This document shows positions 33,396 through 44,745 of a stretch of DNA of 64,000 nucleotides, piece by piece. Position 1 is the stretch's first letter. The number at the start of each line of letters is the position of its first letter. The notes below the pieces were generated by a model. That model made no database searches, was not told where the DNA came from, and saw only the letters and a program-made list of their open reading frames with translations. The translations under genes and the position numbers were made by a program. This stretch comes from Tetraselmis striata (lineage: Eukaryota > Chlorophyta > Chlorodendrophyceae > Chlorodendrales > Chlorodendraceae), in NCBI GenBank assembly GCA_006384855.1, contig VCJN01002785.1:186001-250000 (forward strand), written 5' to 3'.

Positions 33396-35933
33396 GCGAC
33401 TCTGTGCTCATCCACGGCGTCCGGCTCATCGCCGAGAAGCTTGGCCCACGTGCCGTCATCGTCCACACAGACCTTCGCAACGCTTACAACGAAGCATGGC
33501 GCCGCACCATCATCCAGCGCCACATCGATTGCTCTCCACTACACCCTGTCATCCCTGCGCTCCTAGCCTCCCTCTCCACGGACTCGTATCTGGTCGTGGA
33601 CGACCGGTCCGCCCCTCTGCGGTCGGAGGACGGTGTGCAACAGGGCGCACCTTTGGCCACGACTTCCTTTTGCGTCGCGATTCACCCCGAGGTGCAGCAG
33701 TGTGATACCACGTTGGAGGTCAATGACGGGGCGGCGCGCTTCAACGCCGACGATGGAATTTTGGTGGGCCTTCCGGAGCACGTTTGGCCGGCTCTTCACG
33801 CCTTCCGCACGTCCATCAAGGCGTCCGTGGGGCTTGAGGTGCGCTTCGACAAGATGCCGGCGTACAGCGCAGACATGGAGGCCGCGCGGCGTGAGGCTCC
33901 GGCCGACATCGAGTGGCCAGAGCTAGATGGCCATCACGGCATCGCGGTCCTGAACGTGCCGCTCGGATCGCCAGAGTATGTGCAGGCGTACATGCGCGGC
34001 AAGGCGGAGGAGCTACGAGAGGAGGTGGACGCTAGCCTGAGCAAGCTTCTGTCTGCCAAGCCCAGCCGTCGGTACACCCACGCCTTGCATCACCACGCAT
34101 GGGCCTTGCTCAAGCATTGCATGCAACACAAGGCGGGGTATTGGCTCCGCAATTGTCTTCCGTCCGAGGTGGAGGCCTTTGCGGAGGCGGTGGATGCCGC
34201 CATCCTCGCGGCGGCCGAACGGGTGCTAGGGGTCTCTTTTGATCCCTCCACGTACGGCACCGACACCAATCCGGTGGTCACCGATTTCTTGGCGGAGCTT
34301 TTGCACGACCCCGACCCCATGGCAGCGGAGGTGGTTACCTTGAGCGAGGATGCAGTGGCCAGGGCGCGCAGCAGGCTTCACCTCCCCACTCGATTGAAGG
34401 GAGCTGGCATCCGCCGCATGGCTACCGTTCGTGATGCCGCCTTCATCGGCTGCATGAACGCCATCCTCCCAAGGTTCCTGACTAGGAACTCCGGCACCAA
34501 CACCCCCACCCCTGGTTTCTTCGACCCACAGCTCGGGTCCGTACTTGGCCGAGGCAGCTTAAACGCAAATTCTTCCGCCCGCCAGTATGACCACTTCCTC
34601 AACGATGCTCATGGGTCGGACAGCTACGCCGCGGAGATGCGCGAGGCGTGGGGCCGCCTCCAAGCGGCTACTGCTGGCCATCTCGGCGACGCAGATCCAC
34701 GCCAGATGGAGCGGGAAGTGGAGGCTGCGTCGGGCTCACAAAAGGAGCTGACGGCATTTCTAGACCAGGCCAACAACTCTCGGCTTCGAAATGAGGTGTG
34801 CGCTCTCCCTGCCACATGTAGGGAACGGATCTTGTTCAACCAGCTCGATGCGGCGTCGGATATGTGGACAGTGGCCATCCCCACCGCGCAGACGGTCATG
34901 ACTCCGCAAGAGCTGCGGGAGGTCGCGGCCGGGTACTTCTTTTCGCCTAGCCCGTGCTTGGCCCCGGTGGTTGGGAGCAAGATCATTCTGCCCTCGACAA
35001 AGCACAACCCCGTCACTGTTGACCTATACGACGACGCGCTCATGAACCTCCCGGCACCTGGAGACGCCCAGTGGCGTGTACGGCTCGACGCTATCGCAGA
35101 CGCCTTCCGCGATCACTGTGTTCACGACCTAGGTATCGCGGTACGGCGGGAGGTGGATGACCTGTTCCAGCAGGCAGTGCCTCTCGGCAACACCGTACCC
35201 CGGGATGAACTCAAGGACCTAGTGCCGGACGCAGAGCTCTCCCTCCCGGCGTTCAACGTCGTGACCGGGAGCTATGATCCCCGGAGCTTGAAGTCCACGC
35301 TGTTGGAGTTCAAGACTATGCGGTACGTACGGGGTCAAGTACACTTCAGTGCCCCGAGCCACAGCTGTGGATCGGTTTGAGCGCTCCCTGTTGGGCGACA
35401 TACAACGGGGGTTGGCTGCGCGGGACGCGGCGTGGCACAACACAGAGCCCGGACAGAAGGGTCCTCTTCGAGACATCCTGGATATGTCGGAGTACACGGG
35501 CATGGTCTTCGGCACAGTGGGTGAGGTGAGCAAGGGGGTGCACCGCACAGTGCGTGGTATCGCATGCTTGGCTGCGGACCGGGGTGCCCTCTCATCGCGG
35601 GGCACTCGGTGCATCACCCGGGCTCACCAGGAGGCCTTGCTCGCAAGAGATTTCCTCGGGGTCCTGAGCTTGGTGGCCGCTCGAGAGCGTGCTCGCTGCC
35701 TCATCAGACGGCGCAGATTCGTCTCCCATCCCGTTGCTGAAGCTGCACAGCACGTCCGAGGATCACCTACACACACACGTGCTCGCGTGGCCCGGACTCT
35801 GAACCGTGTGCGCATCACTCATCCATCCCGCCTTATGCGGGATGCGGGCCGCTTTTAGGCGGCTTGCTGTGTTGATTTTCTAATTCTGGGGAACTACCCT
35901 TTTTGTAATTCACACCAACCATTACTGTATATG
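33396..35933 (+). mobile_element. LINE family 1, copy A (5'-truncated, 16-bp target duplication)
   Basis: accattactgtatatg precedes the copy (~33,380-33,395) and follows it (35,918-35,933). The inserted sequence starts inside the RT, where copy B at 45.8 kb continues further 5'. This is the signature of target-primed reverse transcription with 5' truncation. Confidence 0.8.
33404..35858 (+). pseudogene. LINE family 1 RT protein, one frameshift
   Basis: One frame runs 33,404-35,380 (~658 aa) and the next continues to 35,858. RT motifs: VHTDLRNAYNEAW (palm motif with D), GVQQGAPLATTSFCVAIHP, and FNADDGILVG (the catalytic xADD). The C-terminal region includes LVPDAELSLPAFNVVTGSYD and EYTGMVFGTVGEVSKG, shared with copies B, C and D. 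The frameshift at ~35,326 is a gtac/tacg microduplication absent from copies B and D. I do not see an endonuclease or RNase H domain. The clade is unclear. Confidence 0.8.
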
Positions 35934-38900
35934 TTCTAAACTAGTTTATGTGGTTTCTCTACCTGTACGAGATAGCCCTGGCGCGGCGCCCGTAGCGCGT
36001 GTGTGCGCGCGCACGATTGCGGGGGCCGGTCAGAGCCACCACCTGCCTTCACGGCGGACCGACCGGTCACTCTCCTTTGCTGTGGCACGCTCCATCGAGC
36101 GCACCACAGCAAAGTCGCGGCAATTTTGCCGCGCAGGGTGCCGGTCTTCCGCCATCGTACCATGTACGGTGAGCGACGCCTTTCGGGGCCCCCCTGGGAG
36201 AAACCCGTTCGGGTTTGTGTGGTTAATGTACGCGCGCCGCTTGCGACGTGCTAACTACTACCCGCGAACGAGCTGCTGATTACTCGCCCAACGCGAGGAG
36301 AGGACGAAGCTGCAGCGCTTCCCCATTCAGTGGAACAAGGTCCAAGACCTTCGACCAGTGTCGACCAACAGTAACCCCTGGCTGCCCTTTCCCGTGTGGG
36401 CATGGCTCGATATGTACGGGCCCCTACTCGGCGTAGGTGTCGCGATGCGCTCCGATTGGGGCGTATGCCGGCGTATGCCCGTCGTCTAGTACAGATTCGA
36501 GTACAAAGTGACAGTACACTGCCAGTGGCCAAGCCAGCGCCCAGTGGCACATGGCTACTCCCACGCCGCGGCACTCCTACTGTGCCGCGCACCGTGGACC
36601 CTGACGCCGACGCGGAGAGGGCCAGCAGAGCGACAGGGCGCTATGCTCGCCCCCCTCGCGACATCCATCGCGCCAATTCCTGTACTCCCGACTCCCCTTT
36701 TATGAGACATCGCGTCCGTCGTAATCTCGGCAACTGGCAAGCCGCTGGCGCAAATCGAAGTGTTCTCAACTGGATATCCCGAGGTGTACGCGTTCCTTTC
36801 TTGGACGGGCTTGCCCCACCTTCTTTTCATCAGGGGGTGTCAATGGGGGATGCTACTCCTGCTCAACTGGAGTTTATGGACGGTGAATTGGCTCGCTTCC
36901 TGGCCGTTGGGGCCTGGGAGCGAGGCTACTGCGCAAAATGGGTGTCCCGGCTGTTCCTGGTTCCTAAGCCTGGAACAAACAAATGGAGGCTCATCATTGA
37001 CCTTCGCCCCCTGAACCGCTATTGTGAGACGCGCGATCTTTCGTTTGAGACGCTTTCGCATTTACGCAACCTGGCGCGCCCTGGGGACTACATGTTACAG
37101 ATGGACCTGCAAGACGGGTTTTACGCGGTTGGAATCGCCCCTGAGGACAGGGATTTTTTCACTGTCGATTACCGCGGCACTCTGTACCGACTGGCTGGCC
37201 TTCCCATGGGCTGGTCTCAGTCCCCCTATTACTTCTGCCAATTCACCAACGTCCTCACTAGGGCATTGCGTCGTAACCCGGTTGAAGCAGATGGCACACC
37301 TATTTTCCGGCGACGATTTGGCCTGCGCATGTTGCCCTACATGGACGATTTCCTGTTTCTAGCTCGGACTCAGGCTGAGGCCATCTGGCAACGTGACTAC
37401 ATCGAACGCCACCTCTCGGGCTTTGGTCTGCTGCGCAACCCCAACAAGGGCGTGTGGGAGCCCACCCAGAAGCTCGTGCACCTGGGGTTAGAGATTGACA
37501 CATCGGGGTCACCTACTCTTCGTGCGCCCGCTGAGAAACTCGCCAGCATAGCTCGCGCGGCCAAACGCCTAATCCAACGAGCCAAACGCGATCGTCGGTG
37601 GCTGCCGGCTCGCGAGTTGGCCGCTCTCGCGGGCAAATGCCAGTTTCTCTACTTGGCCATTGCCCCTGCCCGTTTCTACCTTCGTGAGCTGCATGATGTG
37701 CTCAAGACGCGCGACTCTTGGTCCGGCCGCGTCAAGCTTACCCGCCAGCTCGAGCGCGATCTGCAATGGTGGGTGGGTGTGCCCACCCAACACAACGGCC
37801 GCCCCATTAACCGCCCCGTCGAAACCGGATACCTACACGTCGACAGTTCGTCTTACGGCTGGGGTGCCGTTTTGAACGAGCACCATGAAGCTCGGGGTTT
37901 TTGGTACGACGATGACCGCAATGCGCACATTACCCTGAAAGAGCTCAAAGCCGTCCGCTTGGCTATCGAGTCCTTCCTCCCCATGCTCCAAAACCGCCAC
38001 ATCCGCTTGCACGAGGATAACCAAGCAGTTGTCGGCGTCCTCACTAACCTCACCTCTCGCTCTCCACGCCTCATGGCTGAGCTACGCAAAACGTGGTACC
38101 TCATGGACACGCACGGCATCACCCTTTCCGTGCGCTACATCCGTTATGCGGCGAATATCTGGGCTGACCGCCCTAGTCGCGAGGTTGATTGCGACGACTG
38201 GCAGTTCAACCCTCGTCGATTCGCCTCGCTCACTGCTAAATGGGGCGCCTGCACCATCGACCGCTTCGCGACTTCTGAAAACGCCCTCCTGCCCCGCTAC
38301 AACGCCCGTTGGCGTGACCCGCGGTGCGAGGCCGTCGACGCCCTGCGCCTCTCCGACGCTGCATGGCGTTGCGAACGTAACTGGTGTAACCCTCCGTGGA
38401 ACCTCATCGGCGATCTAGTCTCCAAACTTGAGTCCAGCGGTGCCCCAGCCATCGTCATTGTTCCCTACTGGCCTGACAAAGCTTGGTACCAGCTCCTCTC
38501 GGAGATGTGCTCCGACATGCGCTCTTGGAAGCCGCGCCACGACCTCTTCATTCCTGGCCGTACCGGCGACCGCCTTCCTGTGGGCGCACCCCGCTGGCCT
38601 GTCGTCGCCTTCAACATTCCCGCCCGTGACCCCCGCCCGTGGCCTGCTGCGCCCGGCATTTTCTAGTCGGCAAACCAGACGATCCTTGTGAAATGTTCTA
38701 AACTAGTTTATGTGGTTTCTCTACCTGTACGAGATAGCCCTGGCGCGGCGCCCGTAGCGCGTGTGTGCGCGCGCACGATTGCGGGGGCCGGTCAGAGCCA
38801 CCACCTGCCTTCACGGCGGACCGACCGGTCACTCTCCTTTGCTGTGGCACGCTCCATCGAGCGCACCACAGCCCGCCCAACCCTCCCTGGCTGTGGGATC

Positions 38901-38981
38901 GTATGCCTGCAAATTCCTGAATATCACAACCTGTAACCAGACCTGGCATTCTTCGGCAAACCAGACGATCCTTGTGAAATG
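35934..38981 (+). mobile_element. Compact DIRS-like element, RT-RNase H only, apparently recent
   Basis: Split direct repeats: A1 (35,931-36,110) and A2 (38,693-38,872) are identical over 180 bp including the ATG. B1 (38,667-38,695) and B2 (38,953-38,981) are identical over 29 bp. The order A1-ORF-B1/A2-B2 is that of PAT-like DIRS elements. Each A block ends in a hairpin (gctgtgg...ccacagc, with cgctc/gagcg inside). ATG is shared at each terminus and at the B1/A2 junction. The only ORF is RT-RNase H; there is no gag and no tyrosine recombinase. At ~3.05 kb it is shorter than known autonomous DIRS elements. Confidence 0.85.
36396..38666 (+). CDS. DIRS-type reverse transcriptase-RNase H polyprotein, intact
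   Basis: The protein is 756 aa without interruption. The N-terminal ~110 residues are basic and unassigned. RT lies at ~170-340: VSRLFLVPKPGTNKWRLIID, MLQMDLQDGFYAVG (first catalytic Asp), LAGLPMGWSQSPYYF and MLPYMDDFLFLA (YMDD). An RNase H-like domain lies at ~490-600: YLHVDSSSYGWGAVL, ITLKELKAVRLAIES, HEDNQAVVGVL and NIWADRPSREVD. The C-terminal ~150 residues hold TIDRFATSENALLPRYNARW and NWCNPPWNLIGDLVSKLE, resembling the methyltransferase-like (NPPW) tail of DIRS ORFs. All catalytic residues that I can check are present. The stop lies one base before B1 begins, so coding capacity fills the element. The first ATG is assumed to be the start. Confidence 0.88.
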   Translation: MGMARYVRAPTRRRCRDALRLGRMPAYARRLVQIRVQSDSTLPVAKPAPSGTWLLPRRGTPTVPRTVDPDADAERASRATGRYARPPRDIHRANSCTPDSPFMRHRVRRNLGNWQAAGANRSVLNWISRGVRVPFLDGLAPPSFHQGVSMGDATPAQLEFMDGELARFLAVGAWERGYCAKWVSRLFLVPKPGTNKWRLIIDLRPLNRYCETRDLSFETLSHLRNLARPGDYMLQMDLQDGFYAVGIAPEDRDFFTVDYRGTLYRLAGLPMGWSQSPYYFCQFTNVLTRALRRNPVEADGTPIFRRRFGLRMLPYMDDFLFLARTQAEAIWQRDYIERHLSGFGLLRNPNKGVWEPTQKLVHLGLEIDTSGSPTLRAPAEKLASIARAAKRLIQRAKRDRRWLPARELAALAGKCQFLYLAIAPARFYLRELHDVLKTRDSWSGRVKLTRQLERDLQWWVGVPTQHNGRPINRPVETGYLHVDSSSYGWGAVLNEHHEARGFWYDDDRNAHITLKELKAVRLAIESFLPMLQNRHIRLHEDNQAVVGVLTNLTSRSPRLMAELRKTWYLMDTHGITLSVRYIRYAANIWADRPSREVDCDDWQFNPRRFASLTAKWGACTIDRFATSENALLPRYNARWRDPRCEAVDALRLSDAAWRCERNWCNPPWNLIGDLVSKLESSGAPAIVIVPYWPDKAWYQLLSEMCSDMRSWKPRHDLFIPGRTGDRLPVGAPRWPVVAFNIPARDPRPWPAAPGIF

Positions 38982-39356
38982 CAGCAAATCCATCACTCGC
39001 GCGCGTAGCTCGCGCGAAATATCGCGGACGATTCTGGTCGTCCCATCAGCAGCATGGCATCGATGATCATCGCGCCGCGCTGCCGCGCGCGCGCGCGTTT
39101 GCAGCACAACCCTACGCTGGCTACTGCGAACTACCGGTACCAGCAAGCCAAGCCAAGGGAGACGAAGACGCGCAGGAGGGCAACGACCAGTGGGCCTCCG
39201 CATCACCATCGGACAGGTGTTCCGTACAGGGTGCCCACGGATACAGTAACGTGTGGCGCAGCTAGACGCGCGCTTCTGCTTGCTCGCCGGCGCGTACGCC
39301 AGCTGTATATTGACGGGACAGTGATTGAGCCTGCCCGACTGGGCTGATCCGACAGG
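38982..39356. other. Upstream region of the V-ATPase subunit C gene
   Basis: Host sequence resumes at cagcaaatcc after the DIRS-like element and runs 375 bp to the start codon. There is an alternating GC stretch at ~39,081-39,097. The retroelement has thus landed within the likely promoter zone. I see no TATA-like box that I would defend. Confidence 0.5.
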
Positions 39357-41188
39357 ATGAGCTACTGGCTGGTGAGCCTGCCGCTCCTGGAGAGCAAGGA
39401 GCGGACCTGGGACATGCTGCAGCAGAAAACCACATATGACAACAACTGGGCGGTCAACTTCAAGTTTGACATCCCCGAGCTGCGCGTGGGGACGCTGGAC
39501 AGCCTGATGCAGCTTAGCGATGACCTGGTGAAGACGAACATCTCCCTTGAAGCGGTGGTCGGCAAGATCCGGCGCACCATCGTGGACGTGTGCGGCAGTC
39601 CGGCCGCTGCCTGCGCTATTGATGGGATCCCAGTGGACAGCTACCTCACCGGCTTTCAGTGGGATGAGGCGAAGTATCCCTCCAGGCGCTCACTGCAGGA
39701 GACGGTGGTGAAAATCCAGGAGGATATGGTCAAGCTTGATGATGACCTAAAGGTGTGGCCTGCAGCTCCCGCTCCGCTCTTTATGCCTCATTACAGCTGG
39801 TCGGCAAAGTTGGGACAACAGAGGCAGCCGCATGGTACAGGGCACAAGGGCTCTGGGTTTCAGCCATTCACTCTGACTTCATCTGAGAATCAAGACCAAG
39901 CCAAACCCTCGAATCCACCATGCAACCTTCCTATCTGCAGATACGTACAGCATTGAAGTCAGAATGCATGCCCCACCCTCCCTGCGCAGGTGCGCGTAAG
40001 CGAGTACAATACCGTGAAGACGACACTACAGAACGCGCAGCGCAAGACTCAAGGCAACCTGCTGGTCCGTGACCTGAACAGTATTGTGAAGCCAGAGCAT
40101 GTGGTGGACAGCGAGACGCTGGAAACGCTGGTGCGCAGCCAGACAGCACTGCCTGAAAGGGCTGTGTTGTTTCCAACCTGCGTCTGGCTGACAGAATATG
40201 TGGGATGCCGCAGATGGTGGTGGTGCCCAAGTACAACCATGCTGACTGGCTGAAGAACTACGAGACGCTGACAAACTTCATTGTGCGTCCAAGAGCCAAT
40301 TATCTGCCATACTGAGTGGCGCTTGTTTCCTGTTTTGCCCGAGCTGCTATGCATGGCGGAAGGCGCGCTGATTTTCCTGTCATGCCCTACAGGTGCCGCG
40401 CTCATCCATCATTGTATCACAGGACAACGACTACGTCCTCTGCACGGTGACCATGTTTCGCCGGATTGTGGATGATTTCAAGCAGGAGTGCCGTGGCAAG
40501 GGCTACACAGTGAGTTTGGGCCACATGCGGTGTTGCTCATCTAGCGCGCTGTTTATCGGGGCGCTACACACTGACAAAACATGATGTGCGGACATGCTGC
40601 TGCAGGTCCGTGACTTTTCGTTCAGCGCGGATGCTATGGAGACTCAGCAGGCCGAGTTTGGCAGCTTGAAATCAGAGGCAGCTGCGAAGCTTGAGTCACT
40701 GAACGATTGGTGCCAGTCGGCCTTTAGTGAGGTGACGACCTGGTCCTGACACTGCGACCATTTATTGTCTGGCTGGTTGGGATGAGTGGCCCACGGTCGA
40801 GTATGACTCGCAATTGACACTTGCTTTGCTGCCCTATCTCAGGCATTCTCCTCCTGGATTCATATCTGCGCTGTGCGGCTGTTCACGGAGAGCATTCTTC
40901 GGTATGGGCTGCCCCCGAAGTTCCTTGCAGCGGTGATGAAGCCCGGCAAAGCAGAGAATAAGCTGCGCTCTGCGCTCGGGACCATGTTCAGCTCCTCAGG
41001 TACGTCAGCGGCGTCTCGTACACTCAGCCGATTTGTGTATGAAGTAAGCTGAGCGCACAGACTTACTGCCGGCTTCACTGCCTTCTGCAGGGGCGAAGTA
41101 CTGGAAGAGTGAGGGCAAGGAAGATGTGACCATTGGGTATGACGGAGAGTATCAGCCATATGTGTCCTTCTCCATTAGCCTAGATTAG
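39357..41188 (+). CDS. VHA-C: V-type proton ATPase subunit C
   Basis: The model has 7 exons and 367 aa: 39357-39752, 39990-40130, 40214-40282, 40393-40509, 40606-40731, 40843-40999, 41091-41188. All introns are GT-AG and in phase. The N-terminus MSYWLVSLPLLESKERTWDM, then FKFDIPELRVGTLDSLMQLS, MVVVPKYNHADWLKNYETL, VTMFRRIVDDFK, FSSWIHICAVRLFTESILRY and the C-terminal YQPYVSFSISLD are all diagnostic of subunit C. The length fits the family (about 370-390 aa). Subunit C links the V1 catalytic head to V0 through the peripheral stalks and governs reversible assembly of the pump on vacuolar and endomembranes (family knowledge). Nothing is missing. Intron 2 is only 83 bp. Confidence 0.96.
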
Positions 41189-42511
41189 AATGTGCATCAC
41201 ACCAAAGGCTGCTTTAGGCCAGCATGTGTGCAGTCAATCATGCAACCAGAAAGTGGCGCAGCCCACCCATCCATAACGCCACCAGCCACGGCTAAGCCAA
41301 TGCACCCCAGGCAGTGGGAGATGAGGTACCTCAGCACTACCTCTTAGCCGCATCCTTCGGTTTCACCACCGACTATTCGTCAGGTATGTAGGCAACTATG
41401 TGCCACCGTCTACGTCCATCCACCATGGCCAGACACATTGCAGGAAATCATCTTTAGCCGTAGCCTATTTGTGCCACGGACGGCCCTGCTGTGAACCATT
41501 CATGCACAAGTATGTATCGTGCACCGGTACATCAGTGCGGCATTGCAGTGCATCACACACATGCGCTCAATGCACCATTGCAGTAGGGCAGTGAGTAAAA
41601 TTCCCTCTACTCCAGCTATGAGCTAGAATATCGCCCTCCTAGATTCATAGCGACTACTGCCAGGTGCAGATAAGGGATGAGCGTGCTATCAAGTAGAGTG
41701 GCTTGATGAGCTGCAGCCACCATAAGCATATGCATGTTGTGATGCCTAAATATCGCATTGTGCATTTAGTACTTGCCAACATCACATGCAAGACGGTAAT
41801 ATCTCTCGCACTTGCACTCAACAGTTGGTCTCTTGGATATATTTTTCAGCGGTGCAGTCAACACACAATATCATGCTATGCGGATTTTGCCATGTAAGGC
41901 AGGGACAAACTGTTTTGGGACTGATGTTTTGGGAAATGACCTCCATGGGACAATGTTTTGATTTACGTGTTACAGCAATGCAGTTTCTGCTAATCAATTA
42001 AATGAAGAACCTCATATATAGGTCAGCAAACATCATTCTATGCTACACATGTACATGTGCCGTTTGGGTAAAAGCAAGTGAAAGTACTTGCAAGATGATG
42101 GTGGGAATCTACTTCGTGATGGCCGGACAATGATTTCAAATTGATACAATTCGCGCTCCCCCGTCTTATCAGTCTGGTGATGTAGACTAGGCACACCCAA
42201 AGCTTGTATGGAGTGAACACAAAACAAGACGGACCTCAAAAACTGGTACCATTTCTCGTGCATGCGCCACCTCACAACACGGTGCGAGGGGGCAAACCGC
42301 TTTTGGATCATTCTACGCCCAGCCCTTACCTGGGAAGTCGACTAAGTGCACAACAAGGCTTGAAACGTACTATCTACAGGACATCAGGCTAAACTTTTCA
42401 GAACTTCATGGAGCAAACCCTTGGCTTGCCAGGAGTACCAGCGGCATAGACTGAAAATCGACTTCACCAGCCAGCGAAGCTTGACTTACCAGCACTCCAG
42501 ATACCGATCTT
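41189..42511. other. Convergent intergenic region, no gene
   Basis: This lies between the 3' ends of the V-ATPase subunit C (+) and cold-shock protein (-) genes. It is AT-richer. Small ORFs show no motif. Confidence 0.55.
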
Positions 42512-43809
42512 TTACCAGCCGCCGCCGCCGCCGCCGCCACGGCCGCCGTAGCCACCGCCATCGCCGCCGTAGCCACCGCCGCCGTAGCCGCCATCCCCGT
42601 AGCCACGGCCGCCACCACCACCACGGCCACCACCACCATAGCCGCCGCCGCCGCCGCCGCCGTAGCCGCCGGTTTGACGAGGGGCGCCCTGTCAACACAT
42701 ACAATAATAAGAAAAATCGAGCCACCGAGGATCCATATTCTTGCGACGAGGGAGGGAGAAACAGTGATGCGGAAGTCGAGAGAAATAAGTGTGGGGGGGG
42801 GGGGGGGGGGGGGGCAATGGCACCAGCATACCTTGACGTAGTCGCCGTTGGGACCAGTGACGTTCACGGCCTTGAGGCGGCCGTCGCTGCCCTGCTCGAG
42901 ATCATATTCCACTTCCTCGTTCTCATCCAGACTGCGGAACCCCTGGGCATAAATCGTGCTCTACAGTGGGAGACAGCAAGACGGGGGCAAAAGAAAGCAA
43001 CACTTCAATACCGCTACCGACAGACCGGCGGAGGCGGAGAAGGCCTGCTTCTCAGAGGCGCGTAGCCGACCCTTGCCCGGCCGAATGAAGGATCACCCTT
43101 GCACTTGAACCCGCAACGAGCTAGCAAGTGATAACTCATACGTGGTAGCGGAGTGCACTGGGGTCGACTCCCGCTTGAACGCCGCACGGCCGTCTCGCGG
43201 TACGCGAACGTTCGGGCAGCCCTTTTCGAGTCGCGGCGTAGTAGCCCACTTCACTGGTAAAGTGAACAGGGGTTGGGAAGGATAAGTTCAAACCACTGAC
43301 TCACGGGGGCGCGTCGAAGCTTCAAGCGCGCAATAAAGCCTTTTCAATAACCATGCGACCGGCGGTTTCGATATGGAGACTGGCTTCTGGCCAGATCTCC
43401 GCGGCTTTGCGCGGCCTGCTGGGAGGATATTCAGTGAGACGAGTATTCGGTGGACTCCGGGACTGACACCAGCGATTCGTGCCAGTACAGGTAGTCACCA
43501 CGGATCTGTGATGGGTTGAAAAGTGTACTCGGCGCCACGGTATACAAGGTTTACGGATGCGGCATAAGCACAAACCGCTTTCCACTACGCGCTGATATCG
43601 GAGAAAGCCGCAGCGTCGATCCGAAAAAATGAGGCAGGGCACTCGGCACGTTCGAACAGGCGAGCTGTGGTTACAGGTAGCCACCACCAGCGCAGCACCT
43701 GATGCACGAAGATATCTTCCTGGCCGTCATCGGGCGTGATGAAACCGAAGCCTTTCTGGCTGTTGAACCACTTCACCTTGCCAGTTGCCTTAGTCGCGGG
43801 AGCAGCCAT
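42512..43809 (-). CDS. Cold-shock domain, glycine-rich RNA-binding protein
   Basis: The model has 3 exons on the minus strand and 138 aa: 43809-43699, 42960-42832, 42688-42512. All are phase 0 with GT-AG introns. Residues 1-80 form a cold-shock domain: [20 protein letters not shown] (RNP1 KGFGFI), EDIFVHQ (RNP2), then [20 protein letters not shown]. Residues ~85-138 are GGY/GGRG repeats encoded by a (GCC)n-like tract. Plant and algal CSD-glycine-rich proteins act as RNA chaperones and translation regulators. Unlike land-plant CSPs, no CCHC zinc knuckles follow. Intron 2 has a ~22-nt C run on the sense strand. Intron 1 (738 bp) contains nothing recognised. Confidence 0.93.
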
Positions 43810-44740
43810 ATCGGCGGATCGGTATAACGCTGTTTGCTCTCAAGTGGTCAGTGCTGAGGTCGCGCGAAGCTGTTGGACAGCGCGTTGTGTTGCGCAGCTG
43901 TTTCCTGCCGCCGATGTTGGTGAGTGGTAAGGATTACATGGATAGTCGCTACGTACAGCAGCAAGCAGCACTGCAGCAGCACTACTGCACTTCGTAGCAT
44001 CAGGCACCAGTACCGCAGCAGTATATTGCAGTGAACCGCTGGTCATTTCTCCTCATCTGCCGATAATGGGGTCCGCCTGGCCTTAAAAGCAGTCGTGCGA
44101 GCTCGGGGCAGCCGACGGGCCGCCGGGCGGGGGTGCGGGCGGTAACGGTGCCTGTAGGGTACCGGTACTGCTGGTACCGGCACAGCGTCCTCGTCGGATA
44201 TTTTCGCAGCGCGCAGAATATCGGCATCGTATAATCCTTCACGTAGCAGTCCGCGTACAGTACCGCAGTCACGACTAGGTCAGGCGCGTCCCAGGTCGCC
44301 AGTACCTGCAGCTTTGGATTTCTCCTCTGCTGTACTGCTCAGTGTATCACGGAGGATGTATATAGCATCGATTACGAATACAATGCGATGATTACTTTGA
44401 AATAATGATGACTAATTTTCATTTGAAAATATCTTGCAGCCTGATTGCTACTATATAATTACATGAGCCAGCAGCAGAAGCAGGCGATATCGGAAATCAC
44501 CAAAATAAAAGGCAATCAGAAAGGTGCATCCTGATTGCTACTGCTACGAACGATTGCTACCTGCAATATCCCACCCACCCACCGCCGCCTGGGCGGGCCC
44601 GACGACCGTCCTCGGCCCTCGGAATCGCGGGCCCTTCCTCCGCCTCCACCCCCGGCTGGGGATGGGGGCGGGGATCGTGCACGGGTGGCGCCTTGGTAGC
44701 CTTGGCCCCGCCCGTGCTGCCACTGCCGTGGAGGAGCAGT
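43810..44740. other. Upstream of the cold-shock gene; no gene
   Basis: GC-rich sequence with repeated gtacc/ggtac motifs (~44,150-44,190) gives way to an AT-rich stretch at 44,380-44,520. No coding feature is supported. Confidence 0.5.
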
Positions 44741-44745
44741 GTGAG

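Noticed and set aside
42486..43065. Arg/His-rich plus-strand and Arg/Trp-rich minus-strand ORFs
   Set aside because: They are alternative frames of the glycine-rich exon and flanks of the cold-shock gene.
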